DNA from: Eimeria necatrix
Lineage: Eukaryota; Apicomplexa; Conoidasida; Eucoccidiorida; Eimeriidae
Direction: 5' to 3'
Assembly: GCF_000499385.1 (NCBI RefSeq)
Contig: NW_013654628.1
Coordinates: 5,001 to 15,793, forward strand
DNA length: 10,793 bases
Shown here one piece after another: positions 1 to 7,082 of this stretch (its first letter is position 1; each line of letters starts with the position of its first letter). The notes beneath the pieces were generated by a model. That model ran no database searches and was not told the origin of the DNA. It was given only the letters and a program-made list of their open reading frames with translations. The translations under genes and the position numbers were made by a program.

Positions 1-6
1 GTCCCG

Positions 7-9
<3 letters not shown>

Positions 10-63
<54 letters not shown>
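10..63. repeat. (CTG)18 perfect triplet array
   Basis: An uninterrupted run of 18 CTG units opens the window. It is one of several dozen CAG/CTG arrays here. No reading frame can be tied to it, and it may belong to a gene lying to the left. Confidence 0.95.
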
Positions 64-67
<4 letters not shown>

Positions 68-201
68 CAGCAGCATGGACGGGGGCCTTATTTGCTGCAA
101 CAGAACCAATCAGGCGATGCAAATTGGCCAACTCTACAGCATCTGTTGCTGCATGCAGCGGCAGCCGGCAGCAGCAAGGCAGCAGCTGCAGCTGCGCCAA
201 G

Positions 202-340
202 ATGCTGCTGCAGCGAAGCAGAGCAGCGTCGACTGCAGCAGCAGCAGCAGCAGCAGCAGCAGCGCACTCCCCCAAGTCCCCGCAGCTGCCGCCGCAGAAC
301 GAACATGAGGATGCAACTGAGCCGCCTGCGGCTGCGCTTC

Positions 341-388
<48 letters not shown>

Positions 389-987
389 GTGTTGCTTTTG
401 TAACAGCTGCTGGTGTTGCTGCTGTGGCAGCAGCTGCTGCTGCAGCAACTAGTGTTCTTTTTGAAGCAGCAGCAGCACGCGCTGGCGCAGCTGCTGCGTC
501 AGCAGCCGTTTCAGTAGCTGCTGCCGCTGCTGCTGCTGCTGCTGCAGTTTCCGATGCTGCTGTAGGTGCTGCAGTTGCTGCTGCTGCTGCTGTTGCTGCT
601 GGCGTTGTTGCTGCTGGTGCGTCACTTGCTGCAGATGCTGCTTTAGAAAGCTTTGCCTCTGCAGCTGCTGCTGCTGGTTCCCTTGCTGCTGCTTCCCCTG
701 CTGCTGCTGCTGCAGCCGCTGCTTCTGCAGCAGCTGCTGCTGCAGCTGCTGCTGCAGCTGGTGCTGCGATTAGCTTGCCTGCATGCGCCACTGCTGCCTG
801 GCTGCTGCTGCTGCCAGTAACAGTTGCAGCAGCATCTGCAGCAGCAACTGCAGCAGCAACTGCAGCAGCACCCGAAGCCTCGCTGCAGCAGCGCTGCATT
901 CAGCAGCAAGTGGTGCTCCTTCCCTCCGCAGCTGAGGGAGGTGTGCTCTTGCTGCTGCAGCGGCAGTTGCTGCTGCAGCTGCTATTC

Positions 988-1021
<34 letters not shown>

Positions 1022-1194
1022 AGCTGCTGCAGTCACCGTCTTACTGCTTCCGCTTCCCTGGTAGCATCTGCTGCTGCGGCTATTTCTTCCTGCCCTCGCT
1101 TAGCAGCCGCTGCGCTTGCTGCTGCTTTGCTGCTGCTGCTTCTGCAGCAGCAGCAGCAGCAGCTGCTGCTGCTGGAAGGCCGGATGCCTTCTAA
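202..1194 (+). CDS. Questionable Ala-rich ORF in CAG/CTG mosaic
   Basis: From an ATG with A at -3 (202) there are 330 codons without a stop. The first half reads as a plausible low-complexity protein: MLLQRS, a run of ten Ala, a Pro/Glu patch (SPKSPQLPPQNEHEDATEPP), then long Ala runs broken by V, G, S, T, D and E. From about 870 onward the same frame turns into Leu and Cys strings (LLLLLLLLLLL, CCC, CACCC), which the better-supported genes in this window avoid. Stops are rare in GCW-triplet DNA, so length alone proves little. No domain is recognised. It may be a real homopolymer-rich protein, only its 5' half may be real (spliced elsewhere), or it may be chance. The opposite strand also has a Gln-rich frame here, but that one contains stops. 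Confidence 0.22.
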
Positions 1195-1276
1195 GTTGAA
1201 GCAATGCTTCGTGTGCCGTAGCAGCAGCTGCAGCGGATGCAGCGGCGCGGGCAGTTGGCTGCTGGCTTTGCTGTTG

Positions 1277-1324
<48 letters not shown>

Positions 1325-1453
1325 AGGCAACAGGTTGACGCTGTTAGCCCCTGGAGTTCCTTGAGCTAGCTGGAGGCCAGAGTGGCCTTTGAGCTGCTGA
1401 GGCTGTTTCCGCTGGTGCAGCCTTCCCTGTTGCTGCTGCTGCTGCTGCTGTTC

Positions 1454-1484
<31 letters not shown>

Positions 1485-1537
1485 TGCTGGCCCCTGCACC
1501 GCTGGAGAGATGAGGGGTTGCCGGTGAAGGCCCTGCT
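1100..1537 (-). CDS. Possible Gln-rich coding fragment, no start seen
   Basis: On the minus strand a frame is open from 1537 (after TGA at 1540-1538) to TAA at 1102-1100, about 145 codons. It reads GNPSSLQRCRG, a Q run with one E, GRLHQRKQPQQLKGHSGLQ, LAQGTPGANSVNLLP, 19 Q, then SQQPTARAAASAAAAATAHE. Between its Gln runs the composition is protein-like and lacks Leu or Cys runs until its last 30 codons. It has no ATG, so if real it would be an internal exon. A second minus frame (1679 to 1344, 111 codons) overlaps it and is also protein-like at its upstream end (ELACRVANSSSAPQKVHA, then 11 Q), so a frameshift or an intron would be needed to join them. Such text can also arise when degenerate CAG repeats are read in the CAG frame. 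Confidence 0.25.
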
Positions 1538-1594
1538 TCAGCAGCACGCGCTGTATTGGACACCGCCAGCTCACAGCTGCATGCAGCAGCAGCA

Positions 1595-1626
<32 letters not shown>

Positions 1627-1682
1627 GCATGCACTTTCTGGGGTGCAGAAGAGCTGTTTGCTACTCTACACGCTAATTCTCA

Positions 1683-1735
1683 AGGACTATTTGAAGTTTA
1701 TTATTAATTAATTATTTAATTTATTTCATTTTGCT
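1683..1735. promoter_or_regulatory. AT-rich block upstream of the Cgi121 gene
   Basis: A sharply AT-rich stretch (TTAATTAATTATTTAATTTA and flanks) lies in otherwise GC-rich repeat DNA. It ends about 170 bases before the Cgi121 start codon and just upstream of the possible minus-strand coding fragment, so it could serve as a shared divergent promoter region. No defined core motif is visible; the role is inferred from composition and position. Confidence 0.3.
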
Positions 1736-1809
1736 GCTGCTGTGCTGCTGAGGCTGGCAGCAGAGCCTCTAGGGGGTGTTCCGTGGGGCCCCCCAGGAAG
1801 GCTGCTCCC

Positions 1810-1847
<38 letters not shown>

Positions 1848-1903
1848 TGCCGCTGCTGCAGCAGAGTCTTAACACACACGCGGCAACAAGCGCCTGGAGC
1901 ACC

Positions 1904-1937
1904 ATGACGCCGCCCCGCCGTTGCAGCTGCAGCTGCC

Positions 1938-1990
<53 letters not shown>

Positions 1991-2125
1991 GAGGTGACTG
2001 TGGGGGGCTTCAAAGGCCTCTCTGCTTCTCTCTGGCCTCTTTGCCCAGATCTGCGTCTCGACCTTTTCTTCTTCGACGAAGTCCAGAATGCGCAGCAGCT
2101 GATGGAGCTGCTCGTGCTGCCCCCG

Positions 2126-2182
<57 letters not shown>

Positions 2183-2256
2183 AGCACGCCTGAAGCAGCG
2201 CACAGCGGCAGCAGCGGCACAAGCCAAAGCGCCTCCACCGGCGCCGCCCCCAGCAG

Positions 2257-2326
<70 letters not shown>

Positions 2327-2953
2327 GTGGCTGGCGCTGCAGTGCAGAGTTTGCTGGCGGGCTCGCCAGCAGCAACAGTGGCCCCGAGAGTGTGGGGCTG
2401 CTGCTGCGTGTGGGGCTTTTTGCTGCTGAATGCATGCGCTGTGGTGTCAGTGGAGCAGCTGCAGGTGAGTTTGCTGCGGTGTATGTACACCGCGGCTCGC
2501 TGCAGCAGCAAAACCAAAAGCTTCTTCACGGAGTGTCTCCTCGCCCTTTCCGGCGGCAGCAGCATCGCAGCAGCAATTCAAAAAGTGGGCCTTCAGAGCA
2601 GCACGCAGCAGCTGCTGCTGCTCTCCTTCACTGACACCAGGGCGCTGCTTTGCTGCTGCTGCAGCAGCAGCAGCAGCAGCAGCGGCAGCAGCAGCAGCAG
2701 CAGCAGCAGGTGGAGGCCACTTGTGCCCCTCAACGCGGGCTGCGCGCTCTTCTCCCAGGGAGAGGGCAGGAGGATCATCGACCAGCTGCAGCCAGCAGCA
2801 GCAGCAGCAGCAGCAGCAGGGGACGCAGCAGCAGCAGCAGCAGCAGCAGCAGACGAAGAGAAGAGGCAGCAGCTGCTGCTGCTCGTGTTGCAGCAGATCC
2901 AGGGGAGGAACGTAGCCCTCGCCAGCGTTCCCCCACACGGCAGCCTAGTCCCT

Positions 2954-2988
<35 letters not shown>

Positions 2989-3004
2989 ACAGCAGCAGCA
3001 GCAA

Positions 3005-3035
<31 letters not shown>

Positions 3036-3121
3036 TGTTTGGCATCAGTAGTGCAGAAGCAGAGCTGCCAGGAGGAATCCATGCTGCGGTCCTCTCAAGA
3101 GTTGCTGCGCGGCACATTTAG
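1904..3121 (+). CDS. CGI121: Cgi121/TPRKB-family KEOPS subunit, expanded by Q/S/A runs
   Basis: Homologue of Cgi121 (human TPRKB), the KEOPS/EKC subunit that binds the Bud32/PRPK kinase and helps recruit tRNA for t6A synthesis at A37. Recognised by eye, in family order: strand and helix LRLDLFFFDEVQNAQQLMEL (residues 50-69); GFLLLNACAVVSVEQLQ (171-187); a conserved block running through KTKSFFTECLLALS to IAAAIQKVGL and LLLLSF (203-242); LQQIQGRNVALASVP (329-343); and a C-terminal part LFGISSAEAELPGGIHAAVL to ARHI (378-405). Residues 180-210 align without gaps to the human protein as recalled. The family is usually about 170-200 residues; this one is 405 because of runs at 13-28 (S), 76-93 (Q), 117-141 (S/N), about 250-270 (S), about 299-316 (A) and 352-377 (Q). 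The start is the first in-frame ATG after the stop at 1709, with A at -3, and gives a family-like N-terminus. The CAGGTGAGT at 2462 resembles a splice donor, but the aligned core runs straight through it. No intron is needed. Confidence 0.88.
2129..2182 (+). repeat. CAG/CAA array coding Gln18 in Cgi121
   Basis: Eighteen Gln codons with one CAA interruption follow the first conserved helix of Cgi121 (after PPK). Together with the S/N run at 2252-2326 it forms an insert of about 90 residues between two core blocks that are close together in the family. Confidence 0.9.
2957..3034 (+). repeat. 26-codon polyGln with CAA every fifth codon
   Basis: Twenty-six Gln codons, CAG except for four CAA codons spaced exactly five codons apart. 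The array is therefore a 15-bp minisatellite (CAA followed by four CAG) rather than a pure triplet run. It sits just before the conserved C-terminal part of Cgi121. Confidence 0.93.
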
Positions 3122-3410
3122 CCAGCAGCAGCAGCAGCAGCAGCTGCTGCTGCTGCAGCTGCTGCTGCAGCAGCAGCTGCTGCTGCTGCTGCAGCAACGG
3201 CTGCCAGCTGTGTGTCTGTACACCGCACAGGCCAGCGTGTCTCCTTTTGTCCCCTTCGAACTCGAAATTAATTTTTTGTTTTTTTCTTTTTTTTATTTTG
3301 CAAACTTTTAATTTGTTTATTTTCTTTCTTTGCTGCTGCACAGGTTTTGTCTCCTTTGCTGCTGCACTTGTGTCTCCTTTTGCTTCCAAAAAAGATAATC
3401 TTTTCTTAGC
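3122..3410. other. Downstream flank of Cgi121: CAG/CTG palindromes then T-rich tract
   Basis: Immediately after the TAG stop comes CAG/CTG DNA rich in CAGCTG palindromes (3122-3200), then a copy of GTGTNNNTACAC (3212-3223). A T-rich segment at about 3267-3335 is a plausible 3' UTR or termination zone. Copies of the TGTCTCCTTTTG word follow at about 3240, 3347 and 3371. The pyrimidine tract ending GCTGCTGCACAG near 3342 resembles a splice acceptor, but no exon could be placed after it. Confidence 0.45.
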
Positions 3411-3601
3411 TACTAAACACCAAGCAGCAGCAGCAGCAGCTGCTGCTGCTGCTGCTGCTGCTGCAGGGCACAACCCAGTTGCTGCTCTTCTCCGCACGGC
3501 AGCTCTCTATAAAAACAAAAGCTGCAGCAGCTGCAGCAGTCGCTGCAGCTGCAGCAGCTGCAGCAGCTGCAGCAAGCTTGCAGGCAGCACCTGCTGCTGC
3601 T

Positions 3602-3661
3602 GCAGCTGTTGCCGCAGCTGTTGCTGCAGCTGTTGCTGCAGCTGTTGCTGCAGCTGTTGCC
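3602..3661. repeat. 12-bp minisatellite, five copies
   Basis: Five tandem copies of GCAGCTGTTGCY, the last base C in the first and last copies and T in the middle three. It sits in a longer mosaic of alternating CAG and CTG (about 3515-3760). In the GC-first frame it reads A-A-V-A on the plus strand; the reverse strand reads Q-Q-L-Q/R. No convincing gene was placed here. Confidence 0.9.
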
Positions 3662-3765
3662 GCAGCAGCTGCAACAGCAACTGCAGCAGCTGCAACTGCA
3701 GCAGCAGCTCAAGTAGCAGCAGCAGCTTAACCAGCAGCCACTGCAGTAGCAGCAGCAGCTGAAGG

Positions 3766-3859
3766 GGCGATAGGTTCCTTTGCTGCTGCTGCAGCTGCTG
3801 CTGCTGCTGCTGCTTCAGCTGCAGCAGCAGCTGCAGCAGCAGCAAAGGGGCCTATCGCC
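3766..3859 (+). repeat. Long inverted repeat: 39-bp stem, 16-nt loop
   Basis: Arm 3766-3804 is the reverse complement of 3821-3859 at 37 of 39 positions. The ends are GGCGATAGG and CCTATCGCC, and the inner part is CTG/CAG with a shared GCAGC interruption. The two exceptions (3775 and 3776 against 3850 and 3849) are T opposite G, so a plus-strand transcript would pair throughout by G-U wobble, while a minus transcript would have two A-C mismatches. The outer, non-triplet part of the arms shows that this is a true inverted duplication rather than an accident of opposed triplet runs. Confidence 0.85.
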
Positions 3860-3944
3860 GGACCCCTAGAGACTCCTCGAGAAGGTGAAAACCTCGAAGC
3901 AGCAAATTCGCGTCCATGCGTCTCTAAACAGCAGCAAAAGAAAA

Positions 3945-4142
3945 GAGACACAGCAGCAGCTGCTGCTGAAAGGAGACACAAAGGAAGAGACACAGCAGCA
4001 GCTGCTGCTGCAGCAGCTGCTGCTGAAAGGAGACACAAAGGAAGAGACACAGCAGCAGCTGCTGCTGCAGCAACTGCTGCTGAAAGGAGACACAAAGGAA
4101 GAGACACAGCAGCAGCTGCTGCTGAAAGGAGACACAAAAGCA
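3945..4142. repeat. 42/57-bp minisatellite (GAGACACAGCAGC...)
   Basis: Four tandem units start with GAGACACAGCAGC at 3945, 3987, 4044 and 4101, with lengths 42, 57, 57 and about 42. The long units differ from the short ones by an extra 15 bp of CAG/CTG. Each unit carries AAAGGAGACACAAA. All lengths are multiples of three, so the plus frame encodes repeats of ETQQQLLLKGDTKE, but that frame has no ATG before the array (it opens at a GTG) and several minus frames are also open. Coding status is undecided. Confidence 0.85.
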
Positions 4143-4257
4143 GCTGCTGCTAGAGGGAGGCACGCCCACACAAACAGTGCAGCAGCAGCAGCAGCAGCAG
4201 CTGCTGCTGCTGCTGCTGCAGGGGGAAGAGAGAACATAGAGAAGCAATAGGCAGCAC

Positions 4258-4295
4258 AAACCCTAAACCGTAAACCCTAAACCCTAAACCCTAAA
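4258..4295. repeat. Interstitial telomere-type repeat (CCCTAAA)5
   Basis: Five consecutive 7-bp units of the CCCTAAA type (reverse TTTAGGG) follow an AAA. The second unit is the variant CCGTAAA. TTTAGGG is the known telomere unit of coccidia, and interstitial copies are known from Eimeria. Here it marks the exact boundary between the triplet-rich mosaic on the left and the AT-rich block on the right. Confidence 0.92.
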
Positions 4296-5015
4296 TTAAA
4301 CAAGAGAAAGAGAAATACGGGAAGGTGAAATTCAAATAAAATAAAACAAATAAAACTTTTAAAATAAAACAAATAAAACTTTTGAAATTAAAATAAAAAA
4401 CTAAAAATGAAAAATGAGAAAACAGCAAACTGAACCAAAAACAAAAGCGGCAGAAATAGAATAAAATAAACAAGCAAATTAACAATAAAACAATTAATTA
4501 ATTTAATTGATTAAATTAAATTAATTAATTAAATTAATTAAATTAAATTAATTAAATTTTAATGATTTTAATGATTTAAATGATTTAAATGAATTAAAAA
4601 GACACAAAAAGGAGACAAAAAGAATAAAAAATGGACTTAAAATGACAAAAAAGAGATAAAAAGAGGTCATATTAGTTCAGCCGGGAGGAAAAAAAGCTGA
4701 AAAACGCAAATTTGAAGAATAAAAAGAATATTTAAAGCATTTTAATGATTTAAATGATTTAAATGAATTAAAAAGGGACAAAAAGACACAAAAAGGAGAC
4801 AAAAAGGATTAAAAAAGGATTAAAAAAGGACTTAAAATGAGAAAAAGGGATGCAAATTAAAAAAGAGAATTAAAAATGATTTAAAAGAGGTAAACCTCAG
4901 AAAGAAGAAAATTAAAAAGATGAAAAAATAAAACGAAAAAAGACAAAAGAGATTTAGAATAAAAAAGAAAATAAAAAGAAACAAAAGGAGACAAAAAGAG
5001 ACAAAAAAGAGACAG
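4296..5015. other. AT-rich, purine-biased gene-free block
   Basis: About 720 bases with almost no CAG/CTG. The plus strand is rich in A and G (AAAAGGAGACAAAAAG, GATAAAAAGAGG), while 4490-4560 is a TTAA/ATTAATTAAA simple repeat. No credible coding frame was seen. It lies downstream of the minus-strand gene ending at 5110 and could be its 3' region. On the minus strand it is pyrimidine-rich, so it could instead be an intron if that gene continues past 5110. Confidence 0.6.
4567..4840. repeat. Imperfect direct duplication, about 174 bp offset
   Basis: A segment beginning TTTAATGATTTAAATGATTT recurs at 4567 and 4741. Both copies continue through AATTAAAAA, the GACACAAAAAGGAGACAAAAA word and GGACTTAAAATGA (ending near 4644 and 4840). 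The second copy carries extra GGGACAAAAA and a doubled AAAAAAGGATT, making it about 100 rather than 78 bases long. Confidence 0.75.
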
Positions 5016-5074
5016 TAATGAGGCAATACACGAGACTGGCAGACACAGCAGCAGCAGCAGCAGCAGCAGCACAC

Positions 5075-5109
<35 letters not shown>

Positions 5110-5217
5110 TTACAGGGTGACGCACTGCGGCACCCAGCTGCCGCCATTTTGCTGCTGCAGCGGGGCCCCGCCCTCCGCCTTTGCTGAAACTGCTGTGTTG
5201 TTTTGAATGACAATGGA

Positions 5218-5254
<37 letters not shown>

Positions 5255-5788
5255 AGCAGCGCCAAGTCGCTGCGCACGCGCTGCAGCTCCAGCAGCAGCA
5301 CCCAGTGCGCCCTTGAGTCTGCCTAAGCAGCAGAAGAAGCAAACAATTAATTAATTAATTAATTAATTAATTAATTAATTAATTAATTAACAAACAAGCA
5401 GCTGCAGCAAAAGGCAGCAGCAGGAGACAGCAGCAGCAGCAGCAGCAGCAGCAAAGGCCTGGGGGCCAAAAGCAGCAATTTGGATTCTAGAAAGAGACAA
5501 AAAAAAGCAAAAGAGAAAAAGACAAAAAGACAAAAAGAAATAAACAACAATAAGAGGAAACAAATGGCATTAAAAGGAAACAAACAACAAAAAATAAATA
5601 AAAATAAATAAATAAAAATAAATAAATAAAAATAAATAAATAAAAATAAATAAATAAAAATAAACTCACACTCGCAGCTCCGTAAGGCGCCTCTTGCTGC
5701 TGCTGCTGCTGTCCATACACCCCAAGCTGCAGCGGGTACTGCGCCAGCGGCAGCGGGGCCCTGCTGCTGCGGCCTGCTGCTGCTCCCT

Positions 5789-5835
<47 letters not shown>

Positions 5836-6125
5836 CAGGAGTAGCTGCTGGGGGGCCCCTCAGCCTCTCGCCGAAAAGATGACAGCCGCAACAGCCGCTC
5901 GAGGCCCCCCCGAACAGCAGCACGGAGGCCCCTTGGGGGCCCCTCTGTGGCAGCAGCAGCAGCAGCAGGAGCAGCAGCAGCAGCAGCAAGAGGCGGCGGA
6001 GCCGCAGCAGCAGCTGCAGCGGGAAGTGCTGCAGCGCCAACCAAAGAGGCAGCAGCAGGACCAAAACCTAAAGGCCCTGCTGCAGTGAAAGAAGCAGAGG
6101 GCTCTTGTTCTATAGGCAGCCAGCC

Positions 6126-6156
<31 letters not shown>

Positions 6157-6666
6157 CTGCTGCTGCTGTACGTGGTGCTGCTGCTGCTGTGGGTCTCGAT
6201 CTCCGCTGCTGTGCTGCTGCTGCTTCCTGCTGCAGTTCTGCTGCGGGACAAAGAACTTGTGCGCGAGCTGAGGGGCTGGCCGAAGCCGCTAAACGTCAGC
6301 TCTTGCTGCTGCAGCAGCTGCTGCTGCTGCAGTCCTTGCTGCTGCTGCAGCTGCTGCTGCTGCAGTCCTTGCTGCTGCTCCTCCCCCTCGCCTTCCTGCT
6401 GCTCCGCTGCGGTCCAATCCGCAGATGCTGCGCTGCTGCTGCCGCCGTTGCCGTTGGCGCTTCTGCCGCTGCTGCCGCTGCTGCTGCCGCTGCTGCTGCC
6501 GCTGCTGCTGCTGCTGCTGCTGTCTGCTGCAGCAAGTGGAAGCAGCGCAGCAGGAGGAGTTGAGGGGGGCAGCGGCCCCGAAGGCTCTGGAGTTGAAAGG
6601 AGACTCTGCAGCGTTGAAGACTGAGAGCTCAGCAGCAAAGCAGGAGCAGCAGAGAAGGGGCCCCCC

Positions 6667-6704
<38 letters not shown>

Positions 6705-6827
6705 GCGGCGGCTGGGGGGCCCCTCTGCGGCCTCGGGGGGCCCCTCCCCCACAGGTGACCTCGAAGCTGCTGCTGCCTCCGGGGGGTCTTCGCCGTCGGA
6801 GGGGCTGCGCAGCAGGAGTTCGCTCAT
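5110..6827 (-). CDS. Two-exon Ser/Gln/Ala-rich protein, function unknown
   Basis: Proposed join: exon 1 6827-5670, intron 5669-5323, exon 2 5322-5110 (TAA), 456 residues. The ATG at 6827 is the first in frame (the frame is open upstream to 7268) and has A at -3. Exon 1: MSELLLRSPSDGEDPPEAAA, Ser11 (43-53), a Pro-rich part, a Ser/Gly tract (103-121), DWTAAEQQEGEGEE, a Q/L tract (151-175), FSGFGQPLSSRTSSLSRSRT (179-198), Ser-rich and Ala/Pro-rich parts, LERLLRLSSFRREAEGPPSS, polyAla, then YPLQLGVYG. Exon 2: ADSRAHWVLLLELQRVRSDL then a Gln run, PSIVIQNNTAVSAKAEGGAP and WVPQCVTL. Donor AGT|GTGAGT and acceptor CTGCTTAG|GCA both fall between codons, so the frame is kept. The Leu-rich exon 2 start could form a short coiled coil. 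No known family was recognised. The stop overlaps a possible donor (CCCT|GTAAGC), so more exons are possible. Confidence 0.6.
5344..5391. repeat. (AATT)n microsatellite
   Basis: About twelve AATT units without interruption, near the 3' end of the proposed intron. It is self-complementary, so it could fold back on itself. Confidence 0.93.
5588..5664. repeat. 14-bp AT minisatellite (AAATAAATAAATAA type)
   Basis: About five copies of a 14-bp unit made from TAAA quartets with one longer A run (AAAAATAAATAAAT). It lies just inside the donor end of the proposed intron. Confidence 0.88.
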
Positions 6828-7044
6828 CGTGCAGCTGCTGCTGCAGCGGCTGCTGCTGCTGCTGCTGCCCGTGCTGCTGCCGCCGGCCCCGCTGCTGCTG
6901 CTGCCGCCGCAGGTGCTGCGCTGCTGCTGCTGCTGCTGCTGCTGCTGCACACGCCGCGTCTCCCCGTGGTTGACTCGCCAACAAGAGCTGCAGACTCTGG
7001 GAGAGTCCGCAGCCGCTTCTCGAGCTATCCTTCCCACAAGCCCC

Positions 7045-7082
<38 letters not shown>

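Larger units (their letters stand above)
5323..5669 (-). other. Phase-0 intron of the minus-strand gene
   Basis: 347 nt, starting GTGAGTTTATTT and ending TTCTGCTGCTTAG in the gene's direction. It contains two simple-sequence tracts and a run of CTG triplets. The exon frame reads on into it as FLFIYFYLFIFIYLF, which mimics a membrane segment but comes purely from the intronic TTTA repeat. An alternative acceptor (TCTCTTTCTAG near 5488) exists but would need an extra donor before the AATT tract. Confidence 0.6.

Noticed and set aside
1742..1903. Upstream extension of the Cgi121 frame to 1742
   Set aside because: The codon at 1742 is GTG, not ATG. The frame is closed by TAA at 1709 and has no ATG before 1904.
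2460..2470. CAGGTGAGT as an intron donor in Cgi121
   Set aside because: The conserved family block aligns without a gap straight through this point, so splicing here would remove core residues.
1916..3034. CRISPR array or prokaryotic repeat
   Set aside because: The repeats are triplet arrays without spacers in a eukaryotic gene context.
5487..5669. Hydrophobic FLFIYFYLFIFIYLF segment as a transmembrane domain of the minus gene
   Set aside because: It is the translation of a TTTA-type minisatellite directly after a GTGAGT donor, and the spliced frame into 5322 is better.
5947..6624. 225-codon plus frame over the minus gene
   Set aside because: It opens at GTG and is mostly Leu and Cys runs, which is the antisense of polyGln and polySer.
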